Origin: Planktothrix agardhii NIES-204
GTDB lineage: Bacteria; Cyanobacteriota; Cyanobacteriia; Cyanobacteriales; Microcoleaceae
Length of the DNA: 64,000 nucleotides
NCBI GenBank assembly: GCA_003609755.1
Contig: AP017991.1
Location: 4,637,001-4,701,000 of the forward strand
Direction of reading: 5' to 3'
Position numbers and translations under genes: made by a program. This document shows, piece by piece, positions 16,273-26,088 of the stretch (position 1 is its first letter; every line of letters begins with the position of its first letter). Below the pieces are notes generated by a model. It saw only the letters and a list, made by a program, of their open reading frames with translations. It made no database searches and was not told where the DNA came from.

Positions 16273-18891
16273 TTACGATTTGCTGGATTTACTTTTTGCT
16301 TCTAAAGTTTCCAAACGACTTCTCAGGTCTTGATTTTCCTTTTTGATTTTGTCGAGTTCCTCCCGCAGTTTTTTCAATGCGGGTTCTGAACCGATTTTTC
16401 CCTGAACAGTCTGAATCGCTTCCTCTGCTCGACGGCGAACTCGTCCGTCTAGGGTTTGGTCTGTTAAGGACTGAAGTACATCCATGGCTTTCGGGGTTTC
16501 CATCTGTTCCAGGGAGGCAACAACAGCCACTTGCGTCAGGAAAAAGGCTTCATTAGATAGTTCTTCTAACCGTTGTACAATCCGTTCGGTATTTGTCGAG
16601 GTTTGACCAGTGGAAATACTGCCCAAAGCCCGAATCGAAGTTAACCGTAATGCCTGGGGAATACCGGGGGCTGTATACTTTAAAATCAAGTTTAAGGCGT
16701 CTTCTGAGGTTTTGATTTTACTCAGTCCTGAAATTGCCCCGGAACGCACCACTTCATTCCAGCCTTCTCTTTCTTTAAGGACGGATTTTAACAGTTTAAC
16801 GGTTTGTTCAACTAAATGTTTATCCTCCAGATGGGTAGCGGCAATTTCTCCTAATGCTGTTGCTGTTGAAGATTCAACTAAATAACTAGGATCTCCTTTT
16901 TCTAAAAGGGGTTTTAAGACTTGATAACTTTCTGTGGTTTTCAGTTTGGCTAAACTATTAATTACCGCCCGTCTGACCCGGGCATCCTGATCATTTAATC
17001 CTTCAACTAATCCTGGGAAAACTTGATCTAATTTTACCCGCACTAATTGTTTGGCAACTTCTACCCGTACCCCCCAAAAACCATCATTTTTTAGAGCATT
17101 AGATAGGGCTTTAACGGCTTCTAATCCGCCTTTTTTAGCTAAAGATTTAGCGGCATAAATTCGAGAAATCGGATCGGGATCATATTGTAATTGAGCTTTT
17201 AATTCAGCCACCGCATAATCCAAATTTACGGTTTTAAGGATATTATTATTCACATCAAAACTAATAAAATCAGGTTTTTCTTCTAAGGGGAAATAGAAGG
17301 TTTGTTCTTTTTCATGAACCTGCACCGTAAAGGTTTTGAGTTTTACTTCCGTTTCTGGGGATTTTTTATCGGGTTTATAGCCAAAACCAATCGGAATTTT
17401 TAAATCAAAGAGGTTTGTCTCGCTGAGTTTATCGCTATCTTTAGCTTGATTTTGTTTAATCGTAATTTTGGCTAATTTATTATGATTATCCCAACTATAG
17501 GAAACTTTATAATCAGGATGTCCGCCTCGGAATACATATTGATCAAACAGGGGAAGTAAATTAGCTCCGGTTGATTTTTCTAGGGCTCTTAATAAATCAA
17601 TGGTTTCTACGGTTTTATGGGCATTATCCTGAACAAAAGTTTGAATTGCTTTTTGGAATAGTTCGTCTCCTAATTCGGTTCTAATTAGATGATAAACACA
17701 AGCACCTTTTTCATATAAATGGCGATCATAAAGTTCAATTGCTTCCCGATAAATATGGGTGACAATTGGGCGACGATAGCGAGAACTATCCTCAGAAAAA
17801 TAGTTTCTGGCTTGATTTAAACGATAATAAGCCGCGTCGTCTTTGCCATATTCCTGTTCCGTCCATAATACCTCAGTATAGGTCGCCATGCCTTCTTTAA
17901 TCCAGGCGTGTGACCAATGTTTAATTACTACTAAATCCCCGAACCATTGATGGGCTAATTCATGGGCAACTAAACTTTCTGTGTTACGATTATCTAGGGT
18001 AGCTCGTTCATCTAATAAACAGCGATCGGTTAATAAGGTAGTTGAGGTATTTTCCATCCCGCCAAAAATGAAATCATCTACACAAACTTGAGCATATTTA
18101 GGATAGGGATAGACATAGCCAAAATATTTAGAGAAAAACTCAATCATTTGCGGAGTTTTTCCCATGCTCCTTAGAGCATCTTCTTGGCGGTTTTTCTCAA
18201 CATAATATAGAACAGGAACTCCATTCCATTCGTCTTTAATTTCGGCAAAATCTCCCACCGCTAAGGTCATTAAATAAGTGGGATGAACTTGTTTCTGTGA
18301 CCAATGATAAATTTTAGTTTTGCCTTTGGTTTCAGTATTAATTAATTCGCCATTGGAAATAGCTAAATATTGTTTAGGAACTTGTACCCGAATTTCTGAA
18401 GTCGCTAATTGTCCGGGGTAGTCAAAGCAAGGAAACCAAAAGCGAGAATCTTCATCTTCTCCCTGTGTCCAAACTTGAATCGGTTTATCGGGATAATCTT
18501 TATTTGGACTAATAAAATAAAGTCCGCGTTGGGGATTGGTAACGGAATAATTAATGACAATTTTAATTAATTGATTGACCGTTGTAGGTTGCTGTAGATA
18601 AATCTGTAATTGTTCGCCATCATAATCAAATTCTTGATTGATGTCCTCAATTTTTACCTTTTTTATTTCTAAGTTGATCGCATCTAAAGTTAAGGTTTCT
18701 ATGCCACTTTTAACCGGATTCAAATTTAGGGTACAAGTTCCTTTAAAACTTTGATTAGGAATATCGAGAACTAAGTCCAGAAAAATATGTTCTACCTGAC
18801 CCGGACGGTCAGGGTTATAATGGGGACGAGCGCCTGGTAACTCAAAGGATTTGTGAGTATTGGTTTCTGGATCAAAGTAAAAATTCAGCAT
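16273..18891 (-). CDS. M1 family aminopeptidase with C-terminal HEAT repeats
   Basis: 872 residues from the ATG at 18891; the upstream TTG at 18900 is unlikely. Visible: substrate motif GGMEN (277-281), zinc site HELAHQWFGD (His310, His314) with the downstream Glu in KEGMATYTE. Beyond about residue 575 come HEAT-like helical repeats (DPISRIYAAKSLAKKGGLEA, DQDARVRRAVINSLAKL, and others) and a C-terminal Lys/Glu coiled coil (LKKLREELDKIKKENQDLRS). It is a zinc peptidase removing N-terminal residues. The HEAT C-terminus replaces the usual ERAP1-like domain and is known in cyanobacterial members. No signal peptide, so cytoplasmic. Confidence 0.92.
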   Translation of the reverse strand: MLNFYFDPETNTHKSFELPGARPHYNPDRPGQVEHIFLDLVLDIPNQSFKGTCTLNLNPVKSGIETLTLDAINLEIKKVKIEDINQEFDYDGEQLQIYLQQPTTVNQLIKIVINYSVTNPQRGLYFISPNKDYPDKPIQVWTQGEDEDSRFWFPCFDYPGQLATSEIRVQVPKQYLAISNGELINTETKGKTKIYHWSQKQVHPTYLMTLAVGDFAEIKDEWNGVPVLYYVEKNRQEDALRSMGKTPQMIEFFSKYFGYVYPYPKYAQVCVDDFIFGGMENTSTTLLTDRCLLDERATLDNRNTESLVAHELAHQWFGDLVVIKHWSHAWIKEGMATYTEVLWTEQEYGKDDAAYYRLNQARNYFSEDSSRYRRPIVTHIYREAIELYDRHLYEKGACVYHLIRTELGDELFQKAIQTFVQDNAHKTVETIDLLRALEKSTGANLLPLFDQYVFRGGHPDYKVSYSWDNHNKLAKITIKQNQAKDSDKLSETNLFDLKIPIGFGYKPDKKSPETEVKLKTFTVQVHEKEQTFYFPLEEKPDFISFDVNNNILKTVNLDYAVAELKAQLQYDPDPISRIYAAKSLAKKGGLEAVKALSNALKNDGFWGVRVEVAKQLVRVKLDQVFPGLVEGLNDQDARVRRAVINSLAKLKTTESYQVLKPLLEKGDPSYLVESSTATALGEIAATHLEDKHLVEQTVKLLKSVLKEREGWNEVVRSGAISGLSKIKTSEDALNLILKYTAPGIPQALRLTSIRALGSISTGQTSTNTERIVQRLEELSNEAFFLTQVAVVASLEQMETPKAMDVLQSLTDQTLDGRVRRRAEEAIQTVQGKIGSEPALKKLREELDKIKKENQDLRSRLETLEAKSKSSKS

Positions 18892-18948
18892 CGAATACAA
18901 TCAAGCTCAAGAATAAGGGATAACAAAACGCGCTATGCGTATGGGTCT

Positions 18949-19053
18949 ATTATATAGCTATAGCAATATTTAGGATTGCTATATAGCAGGGAACAGCCCC
19001 CCCAAACCCCCCGTGAAGGGGGGCTAGGGGGGGAGGAAACACCCGGGGAAAAT
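18949..19053. repeat. compound repeat: TATAGC palindrome plus GC-rich palindrome
   Basis: TATAGCTATAGCAATATTTAGGATTGCTATATAGC (split here for reading: CTATAGCAAT ... GATTGCTATA) is followed by AACAGCCCCCCCAAACCCCC and CGTGAAGGGGGGCTAGGGGG. The two repeat families lie side by side here, as they do at 62950-63123. An open frame across this area on the minus strand is repeat-derived and not a gene. Confidence 0.75.
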
Positions 19054-19115
19054 ACTTAACTGTCTGGGTTCCAAGATCCGTCTTTATCCTAACTGCCTTG
19101 GCGGTTGCTGTATAT

Positions 19116-19141
19116 AAAAAAAGTGGGCTATTATTGCCCAC
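19116..19141 (-). terminator. intrinsic terminator of the class V aminotransferase gene
   Basis: On the minus strand GTGGGC, loop AATAATA, GCCCAC, then TTTTTTTATA. It starts 24 bases after the stop codon of the aminotransferase gene. Clear stem and U-tract. Confidence 0.85.
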
Positions 19142-19164
19142 CGATAGAATTCTCAAAAACTAAA

Positions 19165-20319
19165 TTAAGATTCTGCTAACACCCTAGCCGCCGCAGCAAC
19201 TCCCGCACCGGAAGTAAATCCTTGATAACCAAGTTCCTGTAATGCGGCTTCTAAAGATGCGATCGCCGTTAAAATATCGCGATCGCTAACAAATCCTAAA
19301 TGACCAATGCGGAAAATTTTACCCTTGAGATGATCCTGTCCTCCGGCTAAAACAATATCGAATTTCTTCTTAACAATAGCCCGAATATCTTCAGCATCTA
19401 AACCATCGGGAGGAACAACAGCCGTAATCGCCGGACTTGCGCATTCATCGGCGGCAAATAACGATAATCCCATGGCTTTAACCGCCTCACGCGTCACTTT
19501 AGTTAAGCGTTGATGACGGGCAAAAATATTTTCTAGCCCTTCTTTTTTCATCATTTGTAAAGTGACTTGTAAAGCAAAAAACAAGTTCACCGGAGGAGTA
19601 AAGGGATTAGTATTTTTCTTAGCCGATTTGCTATACAATCCCAAATCTAAATAATAGCGCGGCAGATTAGCGGTTTTATAAGCTTCCCAAGCCTTATCAC
19701 TCACCGCCACAAATCCCAAACCCGGAGGGATCATATAGCCTTTTTGGGAACCGGAAGCCACCACATCAATCCCCCATTCATCAATAGGAAGATTAAACGC
19801 GCCTAAACTGGTGACAGCATCCGCAATCATTAACGCCCCATGAGCTTTTACATGGCGATTAATGGCTTCTAAATCGTTAATTACCCCGGTAGAAGTTTCG
19901 CTGTGGGTAATAATAACTGCCTTGATTTCTTTATTAGTATCCGCTTCTAATTTAGCCCGGAATTGTTCGGGGTCGAGGGGTTGTCCCCATTCGGCGGTGA
20001 CGGTATCGACTTCTAAACCGTAGGCGGTGGCGACTTCAACCCAACGTTCTCCGAATTTACCATTAGAACCACATAATACCTTTTCCCCCCGACTGAGGAA
20101 ATTAATAATTCCGGCTTCCATCGCCCCGGTGCCACTGACGGTTAAAATTAGCACATCATTTTTGGTTTGGTGTAACCATTTCAGGTTTTCCGTCACCTCG
20201 GCCATAATTTTGAAAAAATCGCCACTGCGATGTCCGATGGGGTGTTTGGACAGCGCTAATAAAGCCCCTTCAGGAACCGGAGTTGGCCCTGGAATCATCA
20301 ACATTAATTTATCGTCCAT
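19165..20319 (-). CDS. class V PLP-dependent aminotransferase (alanine/serine-glyoxylate type)
   Basis: 384 residues. MIPGPTPVPE at the start, TVSGTGAMEAG (60-70), ITHSETSTGV, IADAVTSLGA (165-174) and the PLP lysine Lys193 in ASGSQKGYM define the alanine-glyoxylate/serine-glyoxylate aminotransferase group. It would convert glyoxylate to glycine in the photorespiratory cycle, using alanine or serine. Older cyanobacterial records call this protein the small subunit of a soluble hydrogenase, a label not supported by the fold. The C-terminal GFTSGAGVAAAARVL is a low-complexity tail. An intrinsic terminator follows. Confidence 0.9.
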   Translation of the reverse strand: MDDKLMLMIPGPTPVPEGALLALSKHPIGHRSGDFFKIMAEVTENLKWLHQTKNDVLILTVSGTGAMEAGIINFLSRGEKVLCGSNGKFGERWVEVATAYGLEVDTVTAEWGQPLDPEQFRAKLEADTNKEIKAVIITHSETSTGVINDLEAINRHVKAHGALMIADAVTSLGAFNLPIDEWGIDVVASGSQKGYMIPPGLGFVAVSDKAWEAYKTANLPRYYLDLGLYSKSAKKNTNPFTPPVNLFFALQVTLQMMKKEGLENIFARHQRLTKVTREAVKAMGLSLFAADECASPAITAVVPPDGLDAEDIRAIVKKKFDIVLAGGQDHLKGKIFRIGHLGFVSDRDILTAIASLEAALQELGYQGFTSGAGVAAAARVLAES

Positions 20320-20365
20320 GGTCTGTTTCTATTAATAAGGGTTCGGTGTTTTGCGTCAGTAGCTA

Positions 20366-20529
20366 AATTACGAATTACGAATTAGAAATTACGAATTACG
20401 AATTAGAAATTTACCCCTTTATGCCTTGTGATTCAGTAATCCCTTTTGGATTAACTTATTGAATTAACATAAGCGAGAATAAGAATCCGTTAGTTAAATT
20501 ACGAACTACAAATTCGTAATTCGTAATTA
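20366..20529. repeat. AATTACGAATTAGAA short repeats
   Basis: Direct copies of AATTACGAATT(AGAA) at 20366-20412, and an inverted set (AAATTACGAACTACAAATTC, GTAATTCGTAATTA) at 20493-20528. Another short copy is at 62328-62343. They fill the gap between the aminotransferase and trpC genes. This is a typical short dispersed repeat with no coding content. Confidence 0.75.
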
Positions 20530-20542
20530 TCTTCCAATCATA

Positions 20543-21433
20543 TCACTCAACGGCAATCAGTTGACTTAAGGCAACACCAGGATCGGGTTGCTTGATTAAA
20601 GATTCCCCAATTAAAACGGCTTTTGCCCCGGCTTGGGTGACTAAACTGATATCCTCACGGGTATATAGTCCCGATTCACTTACGACTAAAATATCACGGG
20701 ATTGGAATTGAGATTGTCGGCTTTGTAACAATTGGCAAGTGGTTTGTAAATCGACGGAAAAATCCTCTAAATTGCGGTTATTAATTCCAATTAAGTTAAC
20801 CCCATCGAGGGTTAAGACTCGATCTAATTCTTCGAGGGTATGGACTTCTATTAAGGCGGTCATTCCTAAAACCTTAGCAATTTTTAGGAAATATTGTAGG
20901 TCTTGGTCGGAGAGAACCGCCGCAATTAATAAAACCGCATCAGCTCCATAATATCTAGCCAGATAAATTTGATAGGAATAAATAACAAAATCTTTACAAA
21001 GTAAGGGTAAATCAACAACATCCCGAACTTTAGACAGGTTATCAAAACTGCCTTGAAAGAATTTTTTATCGGTTAAAACGGATAAACAGCTTGCGCCTCC
21101 TTGTTGATAGGATTTAGCGATCGCAACCGGATCAAAATCTTCTCTAATTACTCCTTTACTGGGGGAGGCTTTTTTAACTTCGGCAATCACCGCAGGTTGA
21201 GTTTTACTTTGTTTTAAGGCTTGAAAAAAGTTACGGGTGGCAGGAATTGTATTGACTTTTTGCTTTAATTTTTCTAAGGGTAAACGTTCTCGTAGGTCGG
21301 TAATTTCTTTTTCTTTATACCAAACAATTTCTTCTAAAATATTTTGGGGCTCCGCACCCGGTATAGCTACTTGATAGCGTAAACCTAAGACTTCAACGGC
21401 GGGATTAGGCTGACGACGACGAATTTGTACCAT
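20543..21433 (-). CDS. trpC: indole-3-glycerol phosphate synthase
   Basis: 296 residues, with the roughly 30-residue N-terminal extension usual in cyanobacteria. It closes the indole ring in tryptophan synthesis. (beta/alpha)8-barrel motifs: [19 protein letters not shown] (catalytic Lys and Ser), [67 protein letters not shown] and AVLIGESLI. All catalytic residues are visible. It stands alone, as trp genes usually do in cyanobacteria. Confidence 0.95.
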   Translation of the reverse strand: MVQIRRRQPNPAVEVLGLRYQVAIPGAEPQNILEEIVWYKEKEITDLRERLPLEKLKQKVNTIPATRNFFQALKQSKTQPAVIAEVKKASPSKGVIREDFDPVAIAKSYQQGGASCLSVLTDKKFFQGSFDNLSKVRDVVDLPLLCKDFVIYSYQIYLARYYGADAVLLIAAVLSDQDLQYFLKIAKVLGMTALIEVHTLEELDRVLTLDGVNLIGINNRNLEDFSVDLQTTCQLLQSRQSQFQSRDILVVSESGLYTREDISLVTQAGAKAVLIGESLIKQPDPGVALSQLIAVE

Positions 21434-21504
21434 AGAAGTTGAGGAGGTTTACTTTTGTTTAACTCGACTTGATTAAATTAAAGCATAAAATGTGTTATTG
21501 TAGG

Positions 21505-21577
21505 GAAAAGCCCTCCCAAACCCCCCGTGCACGGGGGGGGATAGGGAATTTGTAATTAATTTTGTTTAGGTACTTAT
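21505..21577. repeat. GC-rich palindromic repeat with conserved AT-rich flank
   Basis: AAAGCCCTCCCAAACCCCCC then GTGCACGGGGGGGG, followed by TGTAATTAATTTTGTTTAGG and TACTTAT (21551-21577). The same 27-base flank follows the tandem array at 34434-34460, so the mobile or repeated unit includes this flank. Confidence 0.8.
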
Positions 21578-21641
21578 CTAATAAACAAAAATAGCGACTC
21601 TTTTATAGGCTGGGGTTTCTGATAAAGGATCAATTTGTGCC

Positions 21642-21938
21642 TTAAATAAAAATATTGGCTTCAGGATAAAACATAAATGCTGCACCAGGTAAAATATTAC
21701 CCGCAATGATTTCAATAGGGTCTAATTCCCCCGCATCTCCTCGAACTTTTACCAGTTGATGGGGTTGAAACCCGGCGTTTTTTATATCTTCGAGATTCAT
21801 TAAAATACAGTGACGGTGAGGCATTCCTCGATATTTGTCCGCCGGATTATAAACAACGGTATTATGTTGTCCGTAACCTCGACCCGTACCTAAAATTAAT
21901 AGGTTGTAACATTTTATCGTGGGGGTTGGGTCTCCCAA
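21642..21938 (-). pseudogene. C-terminal fragment of an FdhF/YdeP-type molybdopterin oxidoreductase
   Basis: About 90 residues match the very end of formate-dehydrogenase-like (FdhF/YdeP) oxidoreductases: LLILGTGRGYGQHNTVVYNP, then ADKYRGMPHRHCILMNLEDI, HQLVKVRGDAGELDPIEII and FMFYPEANIF. This is the molybdopterin-dinucleotide binding end of a protein of roughly 750 residues. The upstream part is missing, and the ATG-initiated leader (MGDPTPTIK) does not fit the family. The break falls in TGTTACAACCTA, which also occurs in the dispersed TATAGCAATCC repeat. It is downstream of glnA on the same strand. Confidence 0.7.
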
Positions 21939-21962
21939 CCCTCTTTGCTAGACCACAATTTA

Positions 21963-21993
21963 CCCCACGCCAACCCATTAGGTCAGCGTGGGG
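21963..21993. terminator. hairpin downstream of glnA
   Basis: CCCCACGC ... GCGTGGGG, 8-bp perfect stem with a 15-base loop. The T-run (CTTTTCG) is on the plus-strand side and weak on the glnA side, so it may terminate glnA by stem strength or stabilise the mRNA 3' end. It starts 37 bases past the glnA stop codon. Confidence 0.55.
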
Positions 21994-22030
21994 CTTTTCG
22001 TCAATTCCGCTCCCACGGATTTAACAAAAA

Positions 22031-23452
22031 TTAACAGTCGTAGTAAAGAGCAAACTCGTAAGGAGTCGGACGTAACCGGGTAGGGTTAACTTCGTTATCG
22101 AGTTTGTAGGAAATCCAGTTGGCGATAAAGTCTTCCGTGAACACACCGGGTTCAGTTAAGAAGGCGTGATCCTGTTCCAAGGCTTCCAAGGCCAATTCCA
22201 GAGAACCTGGGGTCGAAGGAATTTTCCGCAGTTCTTCAGGACTGAGATCGTAGATATCCACATCCAAAGGTTCACCCGGATCGATTTGGTTTTTAATCCC
22301 ATCAATCCCGGCGCAGAGCATGGCTGCAAAGGCCATGTAGGGGTTAGCAGTGGCATCAGGACACCGGAACTCTAAACGTTTGGCTTTGGGGTTATTTCCC
22401 GACAGAGGAATCCGCACAGAAGCCGAACGGTTGCCTTGAGAGTAGGCCAAGTTCACCGGAGCTTCATACCCAGGAACTAAGCGTTTGTAGGAGTTGGTGC
22501 TGGGGTTGGTCAAGGCCAACAACGCCGGGGCGTGTTTAAGAATGCCACCGATGTACCACAGCCCCATGTCGCTGAAACCCGCGTATTTATCGCCAGCAAA
22601 CATGGGTATACCATCTTTCCAAATGGATTGGTGGACGTGCATCCCAGAGCCGTTATCTGCGAAAACGGGTTTGGGCATGAAGGTGACTGTTCTGCCGTAT
22701 TTTTTAGCGACGTTTTTGATCACATATTTGTAGATCATCAAGTTATCGGCGGATTCAACCAGCGTCCCGAATTTTAAACCGAGTTCGCACTGTCCACCCG
22801 TGGCCACTTCATGGTGATGTTTTTCAATGGGAACCCCACATTTAGCCATGGTTAATAGCATTTCGGTACGAATATCTTGGAAAGTATCCGTGGGAGCTAC
22901 GGGGAAATAGCCTTCTTTGTAGCCTGGTTTGTAGCCTAAGTTACCACCGGGTTCTTCCCGTCCCGAATTCCAACGACCTTCAACGGAATCGACATAGTAA
23001 TAGCCGCAATGTTGGGTTTGGTCGAAGCGAACATCATCAAAAATGAAGAATTCCGCTTCCGGGCCAAAAAATGCCGTATCCCCCATTCCGGTCGAAACTA
23101 AATAATCAATGGCTTTTTGGGCAATCACCCGGGGACATCGGTTGTAGGGTTCTCCAGTACGGGGTTCTTGAATACTACAAATAATGCTCAGAGTCGGTTC
23201 TGCCATGAAAGGATCGATCCAAGCTGTTTTTGGATCTAACACCATGGACATATCAGATTCGTTAATGGCTTTCCAACCGCGAATACTGGAACCATCAAAC
23301 GGTACGCCGTCTGTAAAGGAGGATTCATCGATTTGGCTGTTGTGTACCGTTAGATGCTGCCAGGTTCCTAGCATATCCACGAATTTCAAGTCAATCATTT
23401 GAATCTTTTGGTCTTCGATTAACGATAAGACCTCTTGGGCTGTCTCTGGCAT
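22031..23452 (-). CDS. glnA: glutamine synthetase type I
   Basis: 473 residues from the ATG at 23452, with GAGGAG about 10 bases upstream; an in-frame TTG at 23470 is less likely. It makes glutamine from glutamate, ammonium and ATP, the entry of nitrogen into metabolism. Motifs: DGSSIRGW (latch region), [12 protein letters not shown] (metal Glu), [30 protein letters not shown] (ATP/Glu site), [20 protein letters not shown] and [15 protein letters not shown]. Length and motifs are those of the dodecameric GSI of cyanobacteria, which is controlled by inactivating factors and NtcA rather than adenylylation. A perfect NtcA box lies upstream. Confidence 0.97.
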   Translation of the reverse strand: MPETAQEVLSLIEDQKIQMIDLKFVDMLGTWQHLTVHNSQIDESSFTDGVPFDGSSIRGWKAINESDMSMVLDPKTAWIDPFMAEPTLSIICSIQEPRTGEPYNRCPRVIAQKAIDYLVSTGMGDTAFFGPEAEFFIFDDVRFDQTQHCGYYYVDSVEGRWNSGREEPGGNLGYKPGYKEGYFPVAPTDTFQDIRTEMLLTMAKCGVPIEKHHHEVATGGQCELGLKFGTLVESADNLMIYKYVIKNVAKKYGRTVTFMPKPVFADNGSGMHVHQSIWKDGIPMFAGDKYAGFSDMGLWYIGGILKHAPALLALTNPSTNSYKRLVPGYEAPVNLAYSQGNRSASVRIPLSGNNPKAKRLEFRCPDATANPYMAFAAMLCAGIDGIKNQIDPGEPLDVDIYDLSPEELRKIPSTPGSLELALEALEQDHAFLTEPGVFTEDFIANWISYKLDNEVNPTRLRPTPYEFALYYDC

Positions 23453-23530
23453 GGATGAATATCTCCTCAAAAATCTTTTTGATTATCTCTGACAGGTTTG
23501 GCAGTTGGACTGACAAAGCATCTGGCTGAT

Positions 23531-23573
23531 CATAGTGAGTCAGATTGATTAAGTTTTGTATTGAGTGTTACAA
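23531..23573 (-). promoter_or_regulatory. NtcA-activated promoter of glnA
   Basis: TGTATTGAGTGTTACA (23559-23574) is a full GTA-N8-TAC NtcA box. Read on the minus strand, GTAACACTCAATAC is followed after 23 bases by TATGAT (23531-23536), a good -10 element. This is the spacing of class II NtcA promoters, with NtcA replacing the -35. The start point would be about 70 bases before the glnA ATG. The box is a palindrome and also sits 58 bases before the divergent apcF gene. Confidence 0.85.
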
Positions 23574-23630
23574 TACAACACGTCGCGACTTCAGAATAAT
23601 TGAAAGATATTATATAGGGAGATAGACTTC

Positions 23631-24140
23631 ATGCAAGATGCCGTTACCAGCTTAATAAAAAATTACGACAGAACGGGTCGCTATTTAGATCGGGACGCCC
23701 TCGATCAACTCAAGTCCTATTTTGCAACGGGGACAACCAGAGTTCAAGCTGCTGGGGTGATCAACGGCAATGCTGCGGATTTGGTTAAACAAGCTGCTAT
23801 GGCTTTGTTCGACGAGATTCCTGAGTTGATTCGTCCTGGGGGAAATGCCTACACTACCCGTCGCTATGCAGCCTGCTTACGCGATATGGGCTACTACCTG
23901 CGTTATGCTACCTATGCTCTGGTGGCTGGGAATACGGATGTTTTGGATGAACGGGTGCTTCAAGGTTTACGGGAAACTTACAATTCCTTGAGCGTTCCCG
24001 TTGGCCCTACTGTTTTCGGGATCGGGATTCTGAAAGGTTTAGTTACTGCTCAGGTTGCTGCTGCCGGGTTGCCCACTGGAGATTATTTAGAACAACCTTT
24101 TGATCATTTAATTCGCGAATTGAGTGAACAGGATATTTAA
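23631..24140 (+). CDS. apcF: allophycocyanin beta-18 subunit
   Basis: 169 residues of phycobiliprotein beta type. Cys82 in RYAACLRDMGYYLRYATYAL binds the bilin. The start MQDAVTSLIKNYDRTGRYLD and the C-terminus PFDHLIRELSEQD match ApcF rather than ApcB (161 residues) or CpcB. It replaces one ApcB in the phycobilisome core cylinder next to ApcE and takes part in energy transfer to photosystem II. Its leader is shared with divergent glnA. The lyase at 2.6 kb is the family that loads such subunits. Confidence 0.92.
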   Translation: MQDAVTSLIKNYDRTGRYLDRDALDQLKSYFATGTTRVQAAGVINGNAADLVKQAAMALFDEIPELIRPGGNAYTTRRYAACLRDMGYYLRYATYALVAGNTDVLDERVLQGLRETYNSLSVPVGPTVFGIGILKGLVTAQVAAAGLPTGDYLEQPFDHLIRELSEQDI

Positions 24141-24369
24141 CTCCTTGACTCGATTTTTTTTCAAGCAAATAAAACAGCCAACTCTTATTAAGCCCATGGG
24201 TATAATAGGGGTTAGGCTTGATTTGGCTGATAAAAAAATAGGGCGATCAATAATAACTTGGGCGGTAGTCATTTCTACTTTGCCGTTGGGATAAATAATT
24301 ATGAATCAATTCTCCACTTAAAACGCATCAGTTATCAGTTTATGACCCATTCCCTACTCCCCCTGACCT

Positions 24370-25203
24370 GTGAAACAACGACTCGATACCTTATTGGTAG
24401 ACCTGAATTTATGTGAGTCCCGCCAACAGGCTCAAGGTTTAATCCGGGCGGGATCGGTTTTAGTGAATCAACAAATGATTGATAAACCTGGGACGGAAGT
24501 TAATGTAGAAGCTAAGATTCAGGTGAAACAGCGATCGCGTTTTGTTTCCAGAGGGGGGGAAAAACTGGCTAAAGCGCTGGAGGAATTTAAAATTGAGGTG
24601 AGCGATCGCGTCTGTCTGGATGGGGGAATTTCCACTGGAGGTTTTACTGATTGTTTATTAAAAGCCGGGGCGACAAAAGTTTATGGTGTGGATGTGGGTT
24701 ATGGACAAGTAGACTGGGGAATTAGAAATGATCCCAGGGTGGTTTTGAAAGAACGGACAAACCTGCGATATTTAACTCCCGATCAGTTGTATGGGGAATC
24801 AGATACACCGGAAAATTATCCTGATTTTGCCGTTGTGGATGTATCATTTATTTCTTTAACCAAAATCTTGCCACCATTGTGGCAATTATTAAAGCCGAAT
24901 CGGGAAGTGGTACTCTTAGTCAAACCTCAATTTGAAGTGGGTAGAGAACGGGTGGGTAAAAAGGGAGTTGTCCGAGATTCTAAGGATCAAGCCCGTGCTA
25001 TCTTTCAGGTGGGTTCTGTGGCGATATCCTTGGGATGGCAATATCGAGATTTAACTTGGTCGCCGCTCCAGGGCCCGGCCGGAAATATTGAGTATTTGTT
25101 ATGGTTGCATACGGTCGGTCAACCCTTTCCTTCTGAGTTGGCGATCGCCCAAATTACTCAACTCGCCCAACAGTCCCTAACCCAATCCCAGAGTCACCCT
25201 TAA
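24370..25203 (+). CDS. tlyA: TlyA-family rRNA 2'-O-methyltransferase / hemolysin-like protein
   Basis: 277 residues with a GTG start. S4 RNA-binding domain (1-60: RLDTLLVDLNLCESRQQAQG, LIRAGSVLVNQ), linker RSRFVSRGGEKLAKAL, then an FtsJ-like SAM domain: CLDGGISTGGFTDCLLKAGA, VYGVDVGYGQVDW, DFAVVDVSFISLTKILP, LVKPQFEVGRE and KGVVRD. The K-D-K-E catalytic set of TlyA appears present. In mycobacteria TlyA methylates 16S and 23S rRNA; activity here is inferred. The GCGATCGC octamer occurs three times in the gene. It is followed after 17 bp by a membrane-protein gene. Confidence 0.9.
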   Translation: MKQRLDTLLVDLNLCESRQQAQGLIRAGSVLVNQQMIDKPGTEVNVEAKIQVKQRSRFVSRGGEKLAKALEEFKIEVSDRVCLDGGISTGGFTDCLLKAGATKVYGVDVGYGQVDWGIRNDPRVVLKERTNLRYLTPDQLYGESDTPENYPDFAVVDVSFISLTKILPPLWQLLKPNREVVLLVKPQFEVGRERVGKKGVVRDSKDQARAIFQVGSVAISLGWQYRDLTWSPLQGPAGNIEYLLWLHTVGQPFPSELAIAQITQLAQQSLTQSQSHP

Positions 25204-25220
25204 TCTTTTAAATCTCTTTA

Positions 25221-25910
25221 ATGAATTTACCCAAACTACTAAAGCGGATTACGATTTATGTCATCAGCGCTTTCATGTTTGTTTTCTCTGCATTGGTCTT
25301 GACGGTTGTGGCGATCGCAATTAAGGTTTTAGTCCTGAAACTCGCCCATAGATTTGTTTACCCCATTTTTATATTTGGCGATTTACTTAGGGGTTTGGAA
25401 ATTATTGATTTACTCAATATTTTAGTGTTTGCGATTTTGGGGATGGGATTAGGAGTCGCAACGGGTTTGTTACCTACGACCGATGCTCGAAAAATTAGTC
25501 AAGTTTTTCTGATTATTTTAATTCCAATTATTTTAGCGGTTCCTCAAGTGGTTAAATACAATCTTTGGGTCGAGGATATTGCTCAGGATGATGATCTTTC
25601 CTTCCATCAAGCGCAAACGGTAGCTGATTCTTTTCTTAAACGTAGAATTAATCAGGATGGGGTTTTTGGGTTTTATTTATATACTGGACAATTTCCGATG
25701 GTTCCAACCCGACAATTGCAAATGCAGGAATTAGAACGTTTGGAACAGCAAATTAACTCTAAATTTGTGCGGGTAAGCGGGATTCCTCCGACTTTAATTA
25801 CGATGATTATGGGGGTTTGTTTTTGGGGGATTCGGATGTTTTATTTTTCGGTTGCTGTGATTACAGCGATCGCCCATTATCGAGAAGGATTAAAGATTGT
25901 GGTGAAATAG
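25221..25910 (+). CDS. conserved membrane protein, unknown
   Basis: 229 residues with about four membrane spans: 8-38, 60-85, 92-112 and 195-222. A hydrophilic segment (about 115-190) contains DIAQDDDLSFHQAQTVADSF and a Gln-rich stretch (RQLQMQELERLEQQ). I do not recognise the family. It is 17 bp after tlyA on the same strand, so probably co-transcribed. Confidence 0.7.
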   Translation: MNLPKLLKRITIYVISAFMFVFSALVLTVVAIAIKVLVLKLAHRFVYPIFIFGDLLRGLEIIDLLNILVFAILGMGLGVATGLLPTTDARKISQVFLIILIPIILAVPQVVKYNLWVEDIAQDDDLSFHQAQTVADSFLKRRINQDGVFGFYLYTGQFPMVPTRQLQMQELERLEQQINSKFVRVSGIPPTLITMIMGVCFWGIRMFYFSVAVITAIAHYREGLKIVVK

Positions 25911-26088
25911 TTGGATTTTAGAGAGTTAAGGGATTGAGTGGGTTATTGTGTTGACTAAAAAGTCAAGAGTATAGTCATTTTAGCCCTGAAAATATTGTCT
26001 CCTAAATCGAGATTTTTGTCAAGTCGTCTGGGGAACTAATCTGGGGAAAAGTTGGTTTGGAGAAAAAAGACGAAACCGGGTGAGAATG

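Noticed and set aside
18950-19156. 68-codon minus-strand frame downstream of the M1 aminopeptidase
   Set aside because: It consists of two dispersed repeats plus the aminotransferase terminator.
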